From an uncultured Bacteroides sp. (GTDB lineage: Bacteria; Bacteroidota; Bacteroidia; Bacteroidales; Bacteroidaceae): DNA of 38,731 nt. The stretch is from NCBI GenBank assembly GCA_949288585.1, contig CASEKR010000022.1, forward strand, positions 1-38,731, in the 5' to 3' direction. A program made the position numbers and the translations under genes. Of this stretch, positions 17,151-25,509 are shown piece by piece (position 1 is the stretch's first letter; every line of letters starts with the position of its first letter). The notes beneath the pieces are model-generated. The model ran no database searches, was not told the origin of the DNA, and saw only the letters and a list, made by a program, of their open reading frames with translations.

Positions 17151-19454
17151 ATGAACAGGAATTTTATACTACAAGCTTTCGTCGGAGTACTGTTTTTGGC
17201 TGGATGTCATACCGTGACGGCAGACAAGGATTATGCACAATATGTTAATCCATTTATAGGGACTGGTGGACATGGACATACTTATCCGGGGGCCATTGTT
17301 CCCCATGGTATGATTCATCCCAGTCCGGATACACGTATTTATGGGTGGGATGCGAGTGCGGGTTATTATTATGCCGATTCGACCATTAATGGCTTCTCAC
17401 ACACGCATCTCAGTGGAACCGGGTGTAGCGATTTTGGCGATGTTTTGTTGATGCCTACTGTGGGGGAGCAACAATGGCAGGGATGGGAAGAAGGCAACCA
17501 GACTTTACCTTATGCTTCTGCATTTTCGCATGAACAAGAGGAAGCTTCGCCCGGTTATTACTCTGTATTTTTGGAGAGGTATGGTGTTAAAGCTGAATTG
17601 ACAGCAACGGAAAGGGTTGCGTTGCATCGTTATACGTTCCCTGAAAGTAAAGATGCAGGCTTTATCCTTGACTTGGATTATTGCATCCAGTTCTTGAATC
17701 AACGCAATCGGACCTTGGAACTGGAGCAAGTGAATGATTCGACCTTACGTGGATACAAATATACCAGTGGTTGGGCATGGAAGCAAGATGTGTATTTTGA
17801 AGCCGTATTCTCCAAACCCTTTACTTGTTCGTTGGTAAAGATGGATATCGATACAAAAGACGGACGGAAGATGCCTCATGTGTGCAAAGCGTTGTTGAAG
17901 TTTCATACACAGAAGGATGAACAGGTGTTGGTTAAGGTGGCTCTTTCTTCGGTAGATGCAGAGGGCGCCCATCGGAATCTGGAGGAGATAACCGGATGGG
18001 ATTTTGACGGTACACGGGAGAGGGCACGGCAAGTGTGGAATCGTTATCTGTCGAAGATTGATATCGAAACAATGGATGAGAAGCAGAAGAGGATTTTCTA
18101 TACGGCTTTGTACCATACGGCTGTTTCGCCAGTCTTGTTTACAGATGCCGATGGGCGTTATCGGAGTATAGACCGTAGTATCCGGCAGGCAGAGGCCGGT
18201 CGTCCCATGTATACTGTATTTTCTTTGTGGGATACTTATCGGGCCGTGCATCCTTTGTTGACTATTATTGAGCCAGAGCAGAATTCATTGTATATTCAGA
18301 CTTTGTTACGTCAATATCAAGAGGGGGGAATCCTGCCTATGTGGGAATTGGCAGGCAACTACACAGGAACGATGATTGGTTATCATGCGGTGCCTGTCAT
18401 AGTGGACGCTTACATGAAGGGAGACCGGAGCTTTGATGCGCAGTTGGCTCTTAAAGCTTGTATGCGTAGTGCCGAATATGATACCATCGCACCTATTGCA
18501 ACTACGGGCTATTTGATGCACAATGCTTTGATGCCGAGATCGAAGTTCTATAAGAATGAACGTGGTTACGTGCCTTGTGATGTGGAAATGGAGTCTGTGG
18601 CCAAGGGCTTGGAATATGCTTATGACGATTGGTGTATCAGTGTCTTGGCGGAAGCGTTGGGCGATACGGCTACCCAACGGATCTATGCGGAACGTGCACA
18701 GTATTATCGCAATTATTACGATGCTTCTACGGGTTATATGCGTGGCAAGGACCTGGCGGGGCAATGGCGCACGCCTTTCAATCCCAATGCAAGCAACCAT
18801 CGGGCAGATGACTATTGCGAAGGAAATGCCTGGCAATGGACGTGGTCGGTGCAGCACGATGTGTTGGGGTTGGCAGAACTGATGGGAGGACGTGAGGCTA
18901 TGTTGGCCCGGTTGGATACGCTGTTCACGACGGATGCCAAGTTGGAAGGCGAGCAGGTTTCGGCCGATATTAGCGGGCTTATCGGGCAATATGCTCATGG
19001 CAATGAGCCGAGCCATCACATTATTTATATGTATAATACGTTGGGACAACCTTGGAAGGCGCAGGAATTAATAGACAATGTGCTGCATACGCAGTACCAG
19101 GATATGCCGGATGGATTGTCGGGCAATGAAGATTGCGGGCAGATGTCAGCATGGTATATCATGAATGCGATGGGATTTTACCAGCCGTGTCCCGGCCGTC
19201 CTGAATATTCCATTGGCCGACCGCTGTTTGATGCCGTGACCATTAATCTGCCGAAAGGGAAGAACTTCTGCATCAAGACAATTAATAATTCATCCCAAAA
19301 CAAATATATCCAGTCGGCCACGCTGAACGGAACTCCGCTGGAGTCTCCTTTCTTCAGTCATGAAGATTTGATGAATGGAGGAACGTTGGAAATCATCATG
19401 ACAGATAAGCCGACGGACTGGGGAAGCGGATTTGGAATTAAAGAATACAGATAA
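17151..19454 (+). CDS. GH92 alpha-mannosidase, lipoprotein
   Basis: GH92 enzymes are Ca2+-dependent inverting exo-alpha-mannosidases. With ATG at 17151 the protein is 767 residues and begins with a lipoprotein signal (FLAGC, Cys19). A GTG 30 bp upstream would overlap the beta-mannosidase stop and is less likely. Family motifs: YVNPFIGTGGHGHTYPGA, GFSHTHLSGTGCSDFGD, SLWDTYRAVHPL, CEGNAWQWTW with Glu557 as expected general acid, and GNEDCGQMSAW (Glu660-Asp661) in the general-base region. It follows the beta-mannosidase by 16 bp and overlaps the next gene by one base, so the three are almost certainly one operon. Linkage specificity is not readable. Confidence 0.93.
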   Translation: MNRNFILQAFVGVLFLAGCHTVTADKDYAQYVNPFIGTGGHGHTYPGAIVPHGMIHPSPDTRIYGWDASAGYYYADSTINGFSHTHLSGTGCSDFGDVLLMPTVGEQQWQGWEEGNQTLPYASAFSHEQEEASPGYYSVFLERYGVKAELTATERVALHRYTFPESKDAGFILDLDYCIQFLNQRNRTLELEQVNDSTLRGYKYTSGWAWKQDVYFEAVFSKPFTCSLVKMDIDTKDGRKMPHVCKALLKFHTQKDEQVLVKVALSSVDAEGAHRNLEEITGWDFDGTRERARQVWNRYLSKIDIETMDEKQKRIFYTALYHTAVSPVLFTDADGRYRSIDRSIRQAEAGRPMYTVFSLWDTYRAVHPLLTIIEPEQNSLYIQTLLRQYQEGGILPMWELAGNYTGTMIGYHAVPVIVDAYMKGDRSFDAQLALKACMRSAEYDTIAPIATTGYLMHNALMPRSKFYKNERGYVPCDVEMESVAKGLEYAYDDWCISVLAEALGDTATQRIYAERAQYYRNYYDASTGYMRGKDLAGQWRTPFNPNASNHRADDYCEGNAWQWTWSVQHDVLGLAELMGGREAMLARLDTLFTTDAKLEGEQVSADISGLIGQYAHGNEPSHHIIYMYNTLGQPWKAQELIDNVLHTQYQDMPDGLSGNEDCGQMSAWYIMNAMGFYQPCPGRPEYSIGRPLFDAVTINLPKGKNFCIKTINNSSQNKYIQSATLNGTPLESPFFSHEDLMNGGTLEIIMTDKPTDWGSGFGIKEYR

Positions 19455-21742
19455 TGCAACGCGAACTTATGACACATTTTAAGACTTATTGTTTGGGTGG
19501 CTTATTGGCTGCCATGGCGCTACTCCCCCAGGTGGGACGGGCGGATGCCGGGAAAGCCCCGGTGGATTATGTGAACCCGTTTGTGGGAACCACTAATTAT
19601 GGCACAACCAATCCTGGAGCCATATGTCCGCAGGGCATGATGTCCGTTGTACCTTTTAATGTGTTGGGGAGTGTGGACGGAAATCGTGACAAGGACAGCC
19701 GTTGGTGGTCTACTCCTTATGAATATAAGAATACTTATTTCACGGGATTTGCCCATGTGAACCTGAGCGGGGTGGGGTGCCCTGAACTGGGTTCCCTCCT
19801 TCTTATGCCCACTACTGGGGACTTGGAGGTTGATTGTCTGAAATATGGCAGTTCTTATACGGACGAACAGGCTACGCCCGGGTATTACTCCAATCGTCTG
19901 GTCAAGTATGATGTGCTGACGGAAGCGACAGCCACCCTTCGCACGGGGCGTACCCGTTTTACTTTTCCTGCCGGGCAGGGCAATATCTTGCTGAACTTGG
20001 GGGAAGGTTTGACGAATGAGACGGGAGCGACGGTTCGTTTTGTCAGTGACACGGAGATAGAAGGCTCTAAACTGCTGGGCACGTTCTGTTATAACCCACA
20101 GGCAGTCTTCCCCATTTATTTTGTCATGCGGGTGAACAAGGCGCCCAAGTCTTCCGGCTATTGGAAGCAGATGCGGCCGATGACGGCGGAAGCGCAATGG
20201 GACGCCACGGCCGGGAAAAAGAAGATTTATACCAATTACCGGAAAGAGATGAGCGGTGATGACGTGGGCGTCTGGTTCACATACGATACTGCCGAGGGGG
20301 AACAAATCGAGGTCAGCATGGGTGTCTCCTTCGTCAGCATAGATAATGCCCGCTTGAACCTGGAGCAAGAACAGGCCGGACGTTCTTTCGACGACATCCG
20401 CCTGGCTGCCCGGGAGGCTTGGAACGATGATTTGAGTCGTGTCTTGGTCGAGGACGGAACGGAGGAGCAGAAACGTGTTTTCTATACTGCTTTCTATCAT
20501 CTGCTGATACACCCCAACATCCTGAACGACGTCAATGGGCAATATCCCGCCATGGAGAGCGGCCAGATTATGACCACGAAGGGTAACCGCTATACTGTGT
20601 TCTCCCTGTGGGACACTTATCGCAATGTACACCAGTTGCTGACACTGCTCTTCCCCGACCGCCAGATGGATATGGTGAACACGATGCTGGGCATGTATCG
20701 CGAGCACGGGTGGTTGCCTAAATGGGAGTTGTATGGGCGCGAGACCCTCACGATGGAGGGAGACCCGGCCATTCCGGTCATTGTGGATACATGGTTCAAG
20801 GGACTGAGGGACTTTGACGTGGATTTGGCATACGAGGCCATGTATAAGTCGGCCACCTTGCCGGGGGCAGAGAACCTGATGCGCCCCGATGCCGACGATT
20901 ACTATGCCTTGGGCTATGTGCCCATTCGTGCCAAGAATGACAATTCCGTGTCCCATGCCTTGGAGTATTATATTGCCGACTATGCCCTTTCGCGCTTTGC
21001 GGAGGCTTTGGGAAAGAAAGATGACGCGAAGCTGTTCTACCGGCGTTCGTTGGGATACAAGAATTATTATTGCAAGGAGTTCGGCACGTTCCGTCCCAAG
21101 TTGCCCGATGGTACGTTCTATTCGCCTTTCGACCCGATGCAGGGCGCGAACTTCGAGGAGAACCCCGGTTTCCACGAGGGGAATGCCTGGAACTACACCT
21201 TCTACGTGCCCCACGACGTCAAGGGGCTGGCCCGGCTGATGGGCGGGCGCAAGGCGTTTGTGGATAAGTTGCAGTCTGTCTTCGACAATGGGCGCTACGA
21301 CCCGGCCAATGAGCCTGACATTGCTTATCCCTACTTGTTCAGTTACTTCCCTGGCGAGGAGTGGCGCACGCAAGAGTTGGTACCCCGGTTGGTGGATACT
21401 TACTTCAAGGATGCGCCGGACGGCATACCGGGCAATGACGATACGGGCACCATGTCTTCGTGGGCCATTTTCAGTATGATGGGGTTCTATCCGGACTGTC
21501 CGGGCGTGCCGGAATATACGCTGACCACGCCGATGTTCGACAAGGTGACCATCAAGCTTGACCCGCGTTATTATAAGAACGAGGAACTGGTCATCAACGT
21601 CCATCGTCCCGCTGGGGGGCAGGATGCTCCTTATATAGGTAAGATTGAGTTGGACGGCCGGAAGCACAAAGGAGTCCGCATCACGCATGAGGACCTGGTA
21701 CATGCCGGTACGGTGGATTTCTACCTGACAGATGAGAAGTAG
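19454..21742 (+). CDS. GH92 alpha-mannosidase, secreted paralogue
   Basis: A second GH92 protein of 762 residues, translationally coupled to the first through TAATG. It has a type-I-like signal peptide (LLAAMALLPQVGRADA) without a lipobox cysteine, unlike its neighbour, suggesting periplasmic action. A second ATG at 19469 (MTHFKTY) is an alternative start. Motifs: YVNPFVGTTNYGTTNPGA, HVNLSGVGCPELGS, SLWDTYRNVHQLL, HEGNAWNYTF with Glu575, GNDDTGTMSSW with Asp662-Asp663. The N-terminal GTTNYGTTNPGA replaces the His-rich loop of the first enzyme, and the gene is richer in G+C. Different linkage preferences are likely. Confidence 0.92.
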   Translation: MQRELMTHFKTYCLGGLLAAMALLPQVGRADAGKAPVDYVNPFVGTTNYGTTNPGAICPQGMMSVVPFNVLGSVDGNRDKDSRWWSTPYEYKNTYFTGFAHVNLSGVGCPELGSLLLMPTTGDLEVDCLKYGSSYTDEQATPGYYSNRLVKYDVLTEATATLRTGRTRFTFPAGQGNILLNLGEGLTNETGATVRFVSDTEIEGSKLLGTFCYNPQAVFPIYFVMRVNKAPKSSGYWKQMRPMTAEAQWDATAGKKKIYTNYRKEMSGDDVGVWFTYDTAEGEQIEVSMGVSFVSIDNARLNLEQEQAGRSFDDIRLAAREAWNDDLSRVLVEDGTEEQKRVFYTAFYHLLIHPNILNDVNGQYPAMESGQIMTTKGNRYTVFSLWDTYRNVHQLLTLLFPDRQMDMVNTMLGMYREHGWLPKWELYGRETLTMEGDPAIPVIVDTWFKGLRDFDVDLAYEAMYKSATLPGAENLMRPDADDYYALGYVPIRAKNDNSVSHALEYYIADYALSRFAEALGKKDDAKLFYRRSLGYKNYYCKEFGTFRPKLPDGTFYSPFDPMQGANFEENPGFHEGNAWNYTFYVPHDVKGLARLMGGRKAFVDKLQSVFDNGRYDPANEPDIAYPYLFSYFPGEEWRTQELVPRLVDTYFKDAPDGIPGNDDTGTMSSWAIFSMMGFYPDCPGVPEYTLTTPMFDKVTIKLDPRYYKNEELVINVHRPAGGQDAPYIGKIELDGRKHKGVRITHEDLVHAGTVDFYLTDEK

Positions 21743-21768
21743 TAAGAACCTTTCGGGTTCAAGCATAG

Positions 21769-21810
21769 GAAGCGGGGCTGCGTCTGGAGAAGATGCAGCC
21801 CCGCTTCTTT
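21769..21810 (+). terminator. Intrinsic terminator ending the mannosidase operon
   Basis: A perfect 13-bp stem (GAAGCGGGGCTGC 21769-21781 with its complement 21795-21807) is followed by TTTAT, 26 bp past the GH92 stop. It also sits just beyond the 3' end of the convergent map gene, but that strand has no T run. Confidence 0.8.
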
Positions 21811-21824
21811 ATGGCCTGTGGCGC

Positions 21825-22679
21825 TTACTCTGTCAGCACCTCGTTGCCCGTCTCGGTTATCAGAATTTGGCTTTCCCATTGCGCGGAGGGCAGACCGTCG
21901 TCCGTCAGCACCGTCCAGCCGTCGGCTTCGTCGATATAGACGTCGTAGCGTCCCATGTTGATCATCGGCTCGATGGTGAACGTCATGCCGGGCACGATGA
22001 GCATCCCCGTGCCCCGTTTGCCGAAGTGCTCCACGTCGGGCTCTTCATGGAACTTGACGCCGCAGCCGTGGCCGCACAGGTCGCGCACGACGCTGTACCC
22101 GTTCTTCTCGGCATGTTCCTGTATGGCGGCGCCCACGTCGCCCAGGCGGGTCCAGGGCTGGGCCATCCGGACGCCGATGTCGCGGCATTCGCGCGTCACC
22201 TCTACCAGGCGGCGCATCTCGGGGCTGACGTTTCCGATGAGGAACATGCGCGAGGCGTCAGAGAAGTAGCCGTTGTAGATGGTCGACACGTCCACGTTGA
22301 TGATGTCGCCGTCCTTCAGCACTTCCTTCGTGCTGGGGATGCCGTGGCAGACGACTTCGTTGATGCTGGTGCAGACGCTCTTGGGGAAGCCTTCGTAGAG
22401 GAAGGGCGCGGGGATGGCGTCGTGGTCCGTGGTGAAGCAGTAGACCAGGTGGTCGATGTCGGCCGTTGTCATGCCCTCGCGTATGTTCGCGGCCACGTAG
22501 TCCAGCAGCGCCGTGTTGATGCGGGCGCTGGCGCGGATGCCTTCTATCTGCTGGGGCGTGCGCAGCAGGTGGCGTTGCGGGAGGCGGATGCCTTCTTTCT
22601 TGTAATGTTGGATTTTGTTTTCTACTTCGTCCGAATACCCTTTGGGGGTGAATCGGGGTTGATGGATGAACTTCTTCAT
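21825..22679 (-). CDS. map: Methionine aminopeptidase type I
   Basis: The 284-residue cytoplasmic enzyme removes the initiator methionine. All five metal ligands are visible: Asp130 (INVDVS), Asp141 (FSDASRMF), His204 (CGHGCG), Glu237 (TIEPM) and Glu269 (QWES), plus the substrate-contacting His112 (VVCHGIPS). It has about 38 residues before the usual start of the catalytic fold, a short N-terminal extension also known in other Bacteroides copies. It stands apart from the secY/rpsM cluster where map often lies, so it may be a second, stand-alone copy. A promoter box is at 22704-22711. Confidence 0.95.
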   Translation of the reverse strand: MKKFIHQPRFTPKGYSDEVENKIQHYKKEGIRLPQRHLLRTPQQIEGIRASARINTALLDYVAANIREGMTTADIDHLVYCFTTDHDAIPAPFLYEGFPKSVCTSINEVVCHGIPSTKEVLKDGDIINVDVSTIYNGYFSDASRMFLIGNVSPEMRRLVEVTRECRDIGVRMAQPWTRLGDVGAAIQEHAEKNGYSVVRDLCGHGCGVKFHEEPDVEHFGKRGTGMLIVPGMTFTIEPMINMGRYDVYIDEADGWTVLTDDGLPSAQWESQILITETGNEVLTE

Positions 22680-22703
22680 GTCTCTGTGTTATTTTTGATG
22701 CTG

Positions 22704-22711
22704 CAAAGTTA
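22704..22711 (-). promoter_or_regulatory. -7 box of map
   Basis: TAACTTTG on the minus strand matches TAnnTTTG and lies 24 bp upstream of the map start. No good -33 element is seen. Confidence 0.55.
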
Positions 22712-22817
22712 CGCACTTGTGCGGAAAAACGTCCCCATCCGTGCGGAAATCTCTTCGTAGCCTGTGCCAGCCGTGTCGGGAGTAGGAGTCGGCCGGGGTA
22801 GGTGTAGCAGTTGGATG

Positions 22818-22927
22818 GGAATCATGGTACATGATTCCAGGAAAAGAGTACCATGATTCCTAGAAAAGAGTACCATGATTCCTAGAATCATGTACCATGA
22901 TTCCCAGAAAAGAGTAGCATGATTCCA
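22818..22927. repeat. Tandem array of five 22-bp hairpin units (array A)
   Basis: Units begin at 22818, 22840, 22862, 22884 and 22906. Units 1 and 4 are perfect palindromes: GGAATCATG...CATGATTCC around GTA (22818-22838) and GAATCATG...CATGATTC around TAC (22885-22903). Units 2, 3 and 5 keep the right half (CATGATTCC) but have AAAAGAG in place of the left arm, leaving a short stem. The array lies between the divergent map and epimerase genes, upstream of the epimerase promoter. Nothing else is seen in the 431-bp gap besides the promoters. Confidence 0.9.
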
Positions 22928-23029
22928 TGCTAGGTACTGCTCCCAGCCTGGTAAACTGCGGCACTCCGCCGGCTTCCCTCCGGCTATGGCCTCTCCATCC
23001 TGTCAGTTTGTGTAAAGAAATCTGCGTTT

Positions 23030-23063
23030 TTTGCGTGTATTCCCTGCGAATTGTTTACCTTTG
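23030..23063 (+). promoter_or_regulatory. Promoter of the aldose-epimerase-like gene
   Basis: TTTG (23030-23033), a 22-bp spacer and TACCTTTG (23056-23063). The box lies inside the longest open frame, which therefore cannot start at 23051; starts at 23087 or 23111 remain. Confidence 0.65.
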
Positions 23064-23110
23064 TTTGTCCGGACTGGAAGAAACAGATGAACCTCTTAAA
23101 TATCTACCTG

Positions 23111-23989
23111 ATGAATACTTTATCTAATTCAGAACTGACACTCCAGGTGTCTTTGCATGGTGCTGAGTTGTGCAGCATCCGTAACAACCAGGGTCGTGAG
23201 TATCTCTGGCAGGCCGATCCGGCTTATTGGAAACGCCATTCGCCGGTGCTGTTCCCCATCGTGGGCAGCGTGTGGGAGAATGTGTACCGGCACGGAGGGA
23301 AGACCTACACCTTGACCCAGCACGGTTTTGCCCGCGACATGGATTTCGAACTGGTGGAAGAATCTCCCTCGTGGTTGCTCTACCGCTTGTCCGACAACGA
23401 GGAGACGCGCCTCAAGTATCCCTTCTCCTTCTCTTTGGAGATTGGCTACCGGCTGGAGGGACGCCGCATCGGGGTGGTGTGGCGGGTGGCCAATCCGGGT
23501 GCGGAGACCCTGCATTTCCAGATAGGCGCCCATCCGGCTTTCTACTTCCCGGACTATGACCCGGCTGCTTCCCAGCGTGGTTACTTCGGCTTCGACCGGA
23601 AGGAAGGGCTGCGTTACGGCCTGATAGCGGAGAAAGGGTGCATGGACGTCTCCACCGTTTACCCGTTGCGTCTGGACGATGATGGCCTCTTGCCGCTTGA
23701 TGTGCATACCTTCGACCGCGATGCCCTTATCCTGGAAGACGCCCAGGTGAAGCGGGTCGTCCTGTATGGCAACGACCGCAAGCCCTGTCTGGCCTTGCAT
23801 TTCGACGCGCCTGTCGTTGGCCTGTGGTCGCCTCCTGCCAAGAATGCCCCCTTCGTCTGCATCGAGCCGTGGTACGGGCGTTGCGATCGTGCCCGTTATT
23901 CCGGCGAACTGAAGGACAAGGATTGGGTGCAGCATCTGGCTCCCGGGGCTGTGTTCGAGGGCGGATATACGATAGAAATCATGCCTTGA
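23111..23989 (+). CDS. Aldose 1-epimerase family protein (LacX/YihR-like)
   Basis: With ATG at 23111 the protein has 292 residues and starts MNTLSNSELTLQVSLHGAELCSI, the usual opening of LacX-type galactose-mutarotase relatives (strand, then GAEL-SI). ATG 23087 would add eight residues; ATG 23051 is ruled out by the promoter. Family features include EYLWQADPAYWKRHSPVLFPIVG, GFARDMDFEL, the HPAFYFP stretch with the conserved His, and FVCIEPWYG with the likely catalytic Glu near the C-terminus. No signal peptide, so cytoplasmic. It should interconvert anomers of a sugar or sugar phosphate; substrate unknown. Confidence 0.88.
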   Translation: MNTLSNSELTLQVSLHGAELCSIRNNQGREYLWQADPAYWKRHSPVLFPIVGSVWENVYRHGGKTYTLTQHGFARDMDFELVEESPSWLLYRLSDNEETRLKYPFSFSLEIGYRLEGRRIGVVWRVANPGAETLHFQIGAHPAFYFPDYDPAASQRGYFGFDRKEGLRYGLIAEKGCMDVSTVYPLRLDDDGLLPLDVHTFDRDALILEDAQVKRVVLYGNDRKPCLALHFDAPVVGLWSPPAKNAPFVCIEPWYGRCDRARYSGELKDKDWVQHLAPGAVFEGGYTIEIMP

Positions 23990-23995
23990 TGATGC

Positions 23996-24036
23996 AAAAA
24001 AAGAGGCTGCCTCCTTCCTGGGGGGGCAGCCTCTTT
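23996..24036. terminator. Bidirectional terminator between epimerase and TPR genes
   Basis: A perfect 12-bp stem (AAAGAGGCTGCC 24000-24011 with 24025-24036) has an A run before it (23996-24002) and TTT at its right end, so it works as a terminator from both sides for the two converging genes. Confidence 0.85.
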
Positions 24037-24053
24037 GCCTATCTTGGTGCCTG

Positions 24054-25469
24054 CTATTGCAAGGCGTTGAGGATGTTCTTCAGCGCCTGGCTCAGTTCCT
24101 CCTTGTCCTCGCCGTTCAGCAGGGATTGCAACTCTATCAGGTTGTCTATGGTGAGCGGATGCTCGCAGAGTTGGTTGTATTTCTGGAAGTTCTCCTTGTC
24201 CCTCAGCAGCAGGTAGGTGGTAGCCAGCCTCTCGTTGATTTGGTAGAAGTCCGGTTCCATCTTCTTGACCTCCTCGAAGGCGTTTTTCGCTTCCTCGAAA
24301 TAGAGGTTCTCTACGCACGTCATGCCTATCTCGTTCCACGTTATGGAGTATGGTGCATACTTCAGTGCCTTCTTCCAGCATTGGAGGCTTTTCTCCAGTT
24401 GTCTTTCCTCTATCCACATCCTGCCTTCCAGCAGATAAGTGTCGGGGTCCTTCGGGTCGGCCTTGTAGGCTTTCTTCCAATATTGGTCGGACAGCCGGTG
24501 TTGTCCCAGTTTGCGGTAGCACACTGCCATGTTCGCATAGATGGTGGCGCGTGTCAGTATGATGTCCTCCTCATATTCGTCAAGGGCGCGTTGCAGGTAG
24601 CCGATGGCTTCCTCCCATTTCTTCTCCGTGGTCTTGGCCAGCCCGTCCAGCGTGTCGATGAAGCATTGCGAGACGAGGCCCAACCCCTTTGCCTTCTTGA
24701 AGCATTCCAGGGCTTTCTCGTCGTTTTGCAGGTAGAGGAAGGCATATCCTTCCATCAGGTAGGCGTCGGGGAAGTCCTCGTCGGCGACGATGGCGTAGTC
24801 GCAGGCTTCGATGGCTTTGCCGTACATCTGCTGGTCGAAGTAGCAGCGGGCCAGCCCGAACCAGTAGAAGGCGGAGTAGGGGTTCATGTCTATCAGCTTG
24901 TTGTAGACTTCCATGGACTTGTCGTATTGCTTGACGCCGTGGTAGACGTCGCCCAGCACGCCCAGGAATGGCTCGTCGTCGCTGTATTTCCCGATGCCCG
25001 GCTCCAACCAGGCCAAGGCTTTATCCGGCAGTCCCACGTTGATGTACATGTAGGCAACGTTGATCATGGTGTCCACGTCGTCCCGGTCGTCGATGGTGTC
25101 AAGCAGGGCGTTGGCTTTGTCTTCTTCGTCGTCGAGCATGTAAATCTGTGCTTGCAGGATTTTGGTGTCAGTCTGGCTTGGGTCCAGTTGGTAGGCAATC
25201 TCCTGGGCGGCGTCCAGGTCGTCGTCGTCCAGGTACAGGTATGCCTGTTCTGTCAATAGGGAGATGTTGCCGGGATGCAGTTTCAGCCCATAGTTGGTGA
25301 CTTCCAGTGCCTTGTCCCACTGCTGGCGGACGCTGTACCAGTCGGCCAGGTCGGCCAGGTCTTCTGCGTCCAGGTAGATGCCTTGCCGGCTCTGCCTGGC
25401 TTTTTCGTAGCGCTCGGCCATCTCTTGCAGTTCTTTTTCCCTACCGGATAGCAGATTTCTTTTACTCAT
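24054..25469 (-). CDS. Tetratricopeptide-repeat protein
   Basis: The 471-residue protein has no signal peptide or membrane segment and is built of helical TPR-like repeats throughout. Examples are WDKALEVTNYGLKLHPGN (about 75), YDKSMEVYNKLIDMNPYSAFYWFGLARCYF (about 200), YGKAIEACDYAI, DEKALECFKKAKGLG, and LEKSLQCWKKALKYAPYSITWNEIG (about 370). The N-terminus is charged and probably helical. TPR proteins act as protein-binding scaffolds; no partner is evident. It starts 40 bp after glnS in the same direction and is probably cotranscribed with it. No enzymatic motif is seen. Confidence 0.88.
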   Translation of the reverse strand: MSKRNLLSGREKELQEMAERYEKARQSRQGIYLDAEDLADLADWYSVRQQWDKALEVTNYGLKLHPGNISLLTEQAYLYLDDDDLDAAQEIAYQLDPSQTDTKILQAQIYMLDDEEDKANALLDTIDDRDDVDTMINVAYMYINVGLPDKALAWLEPGIGKYSDDEPFLGVLGDVYHGVKQYDKSMEVYNKLIDMNPYSAFYWFGLARCYFDQQMYGKAIEACDYAIVADEDFPDAYLMEGYAFLYLQNDEKALECFKKAKGLGLVSQCFIDTLDGLAKTTEKKWEEAIGYLQRALDEYEEDIILTRATIYANMAVCYRKLGQHRLSDQYWKKAYKADPKDPDTYLLEGRMWIEERQLEKSLQCWKKALKYAPYSITWNEIGMTCVENLYFEEAKNAFEEVKKMEPDFYQINERLATTYLLLRDKENFQKYNQLCEHPLTIDNLIELQSLLNGEDKEELSQALKNILNALQ

Positions 25470-25509
25470 ATAGTATATATCGAATGTGGGTGTTGGATGG
25501 AGATAGTGG

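Noticed and set aside
19520-21766. 748-codon open frame on the minus strand
   Set aside because: It lies wholly opposite the second GH92 gene, which has clear family motifs. The frame is kept open by GC-rich codon use and shows no recognisable domain.
23051-23110. ATG 23051 as start of the epimerase-like gene
   Set aside because: It lies inside the spacer and -7 box of the promoter, and the family normally begins near the ATG at 23111.
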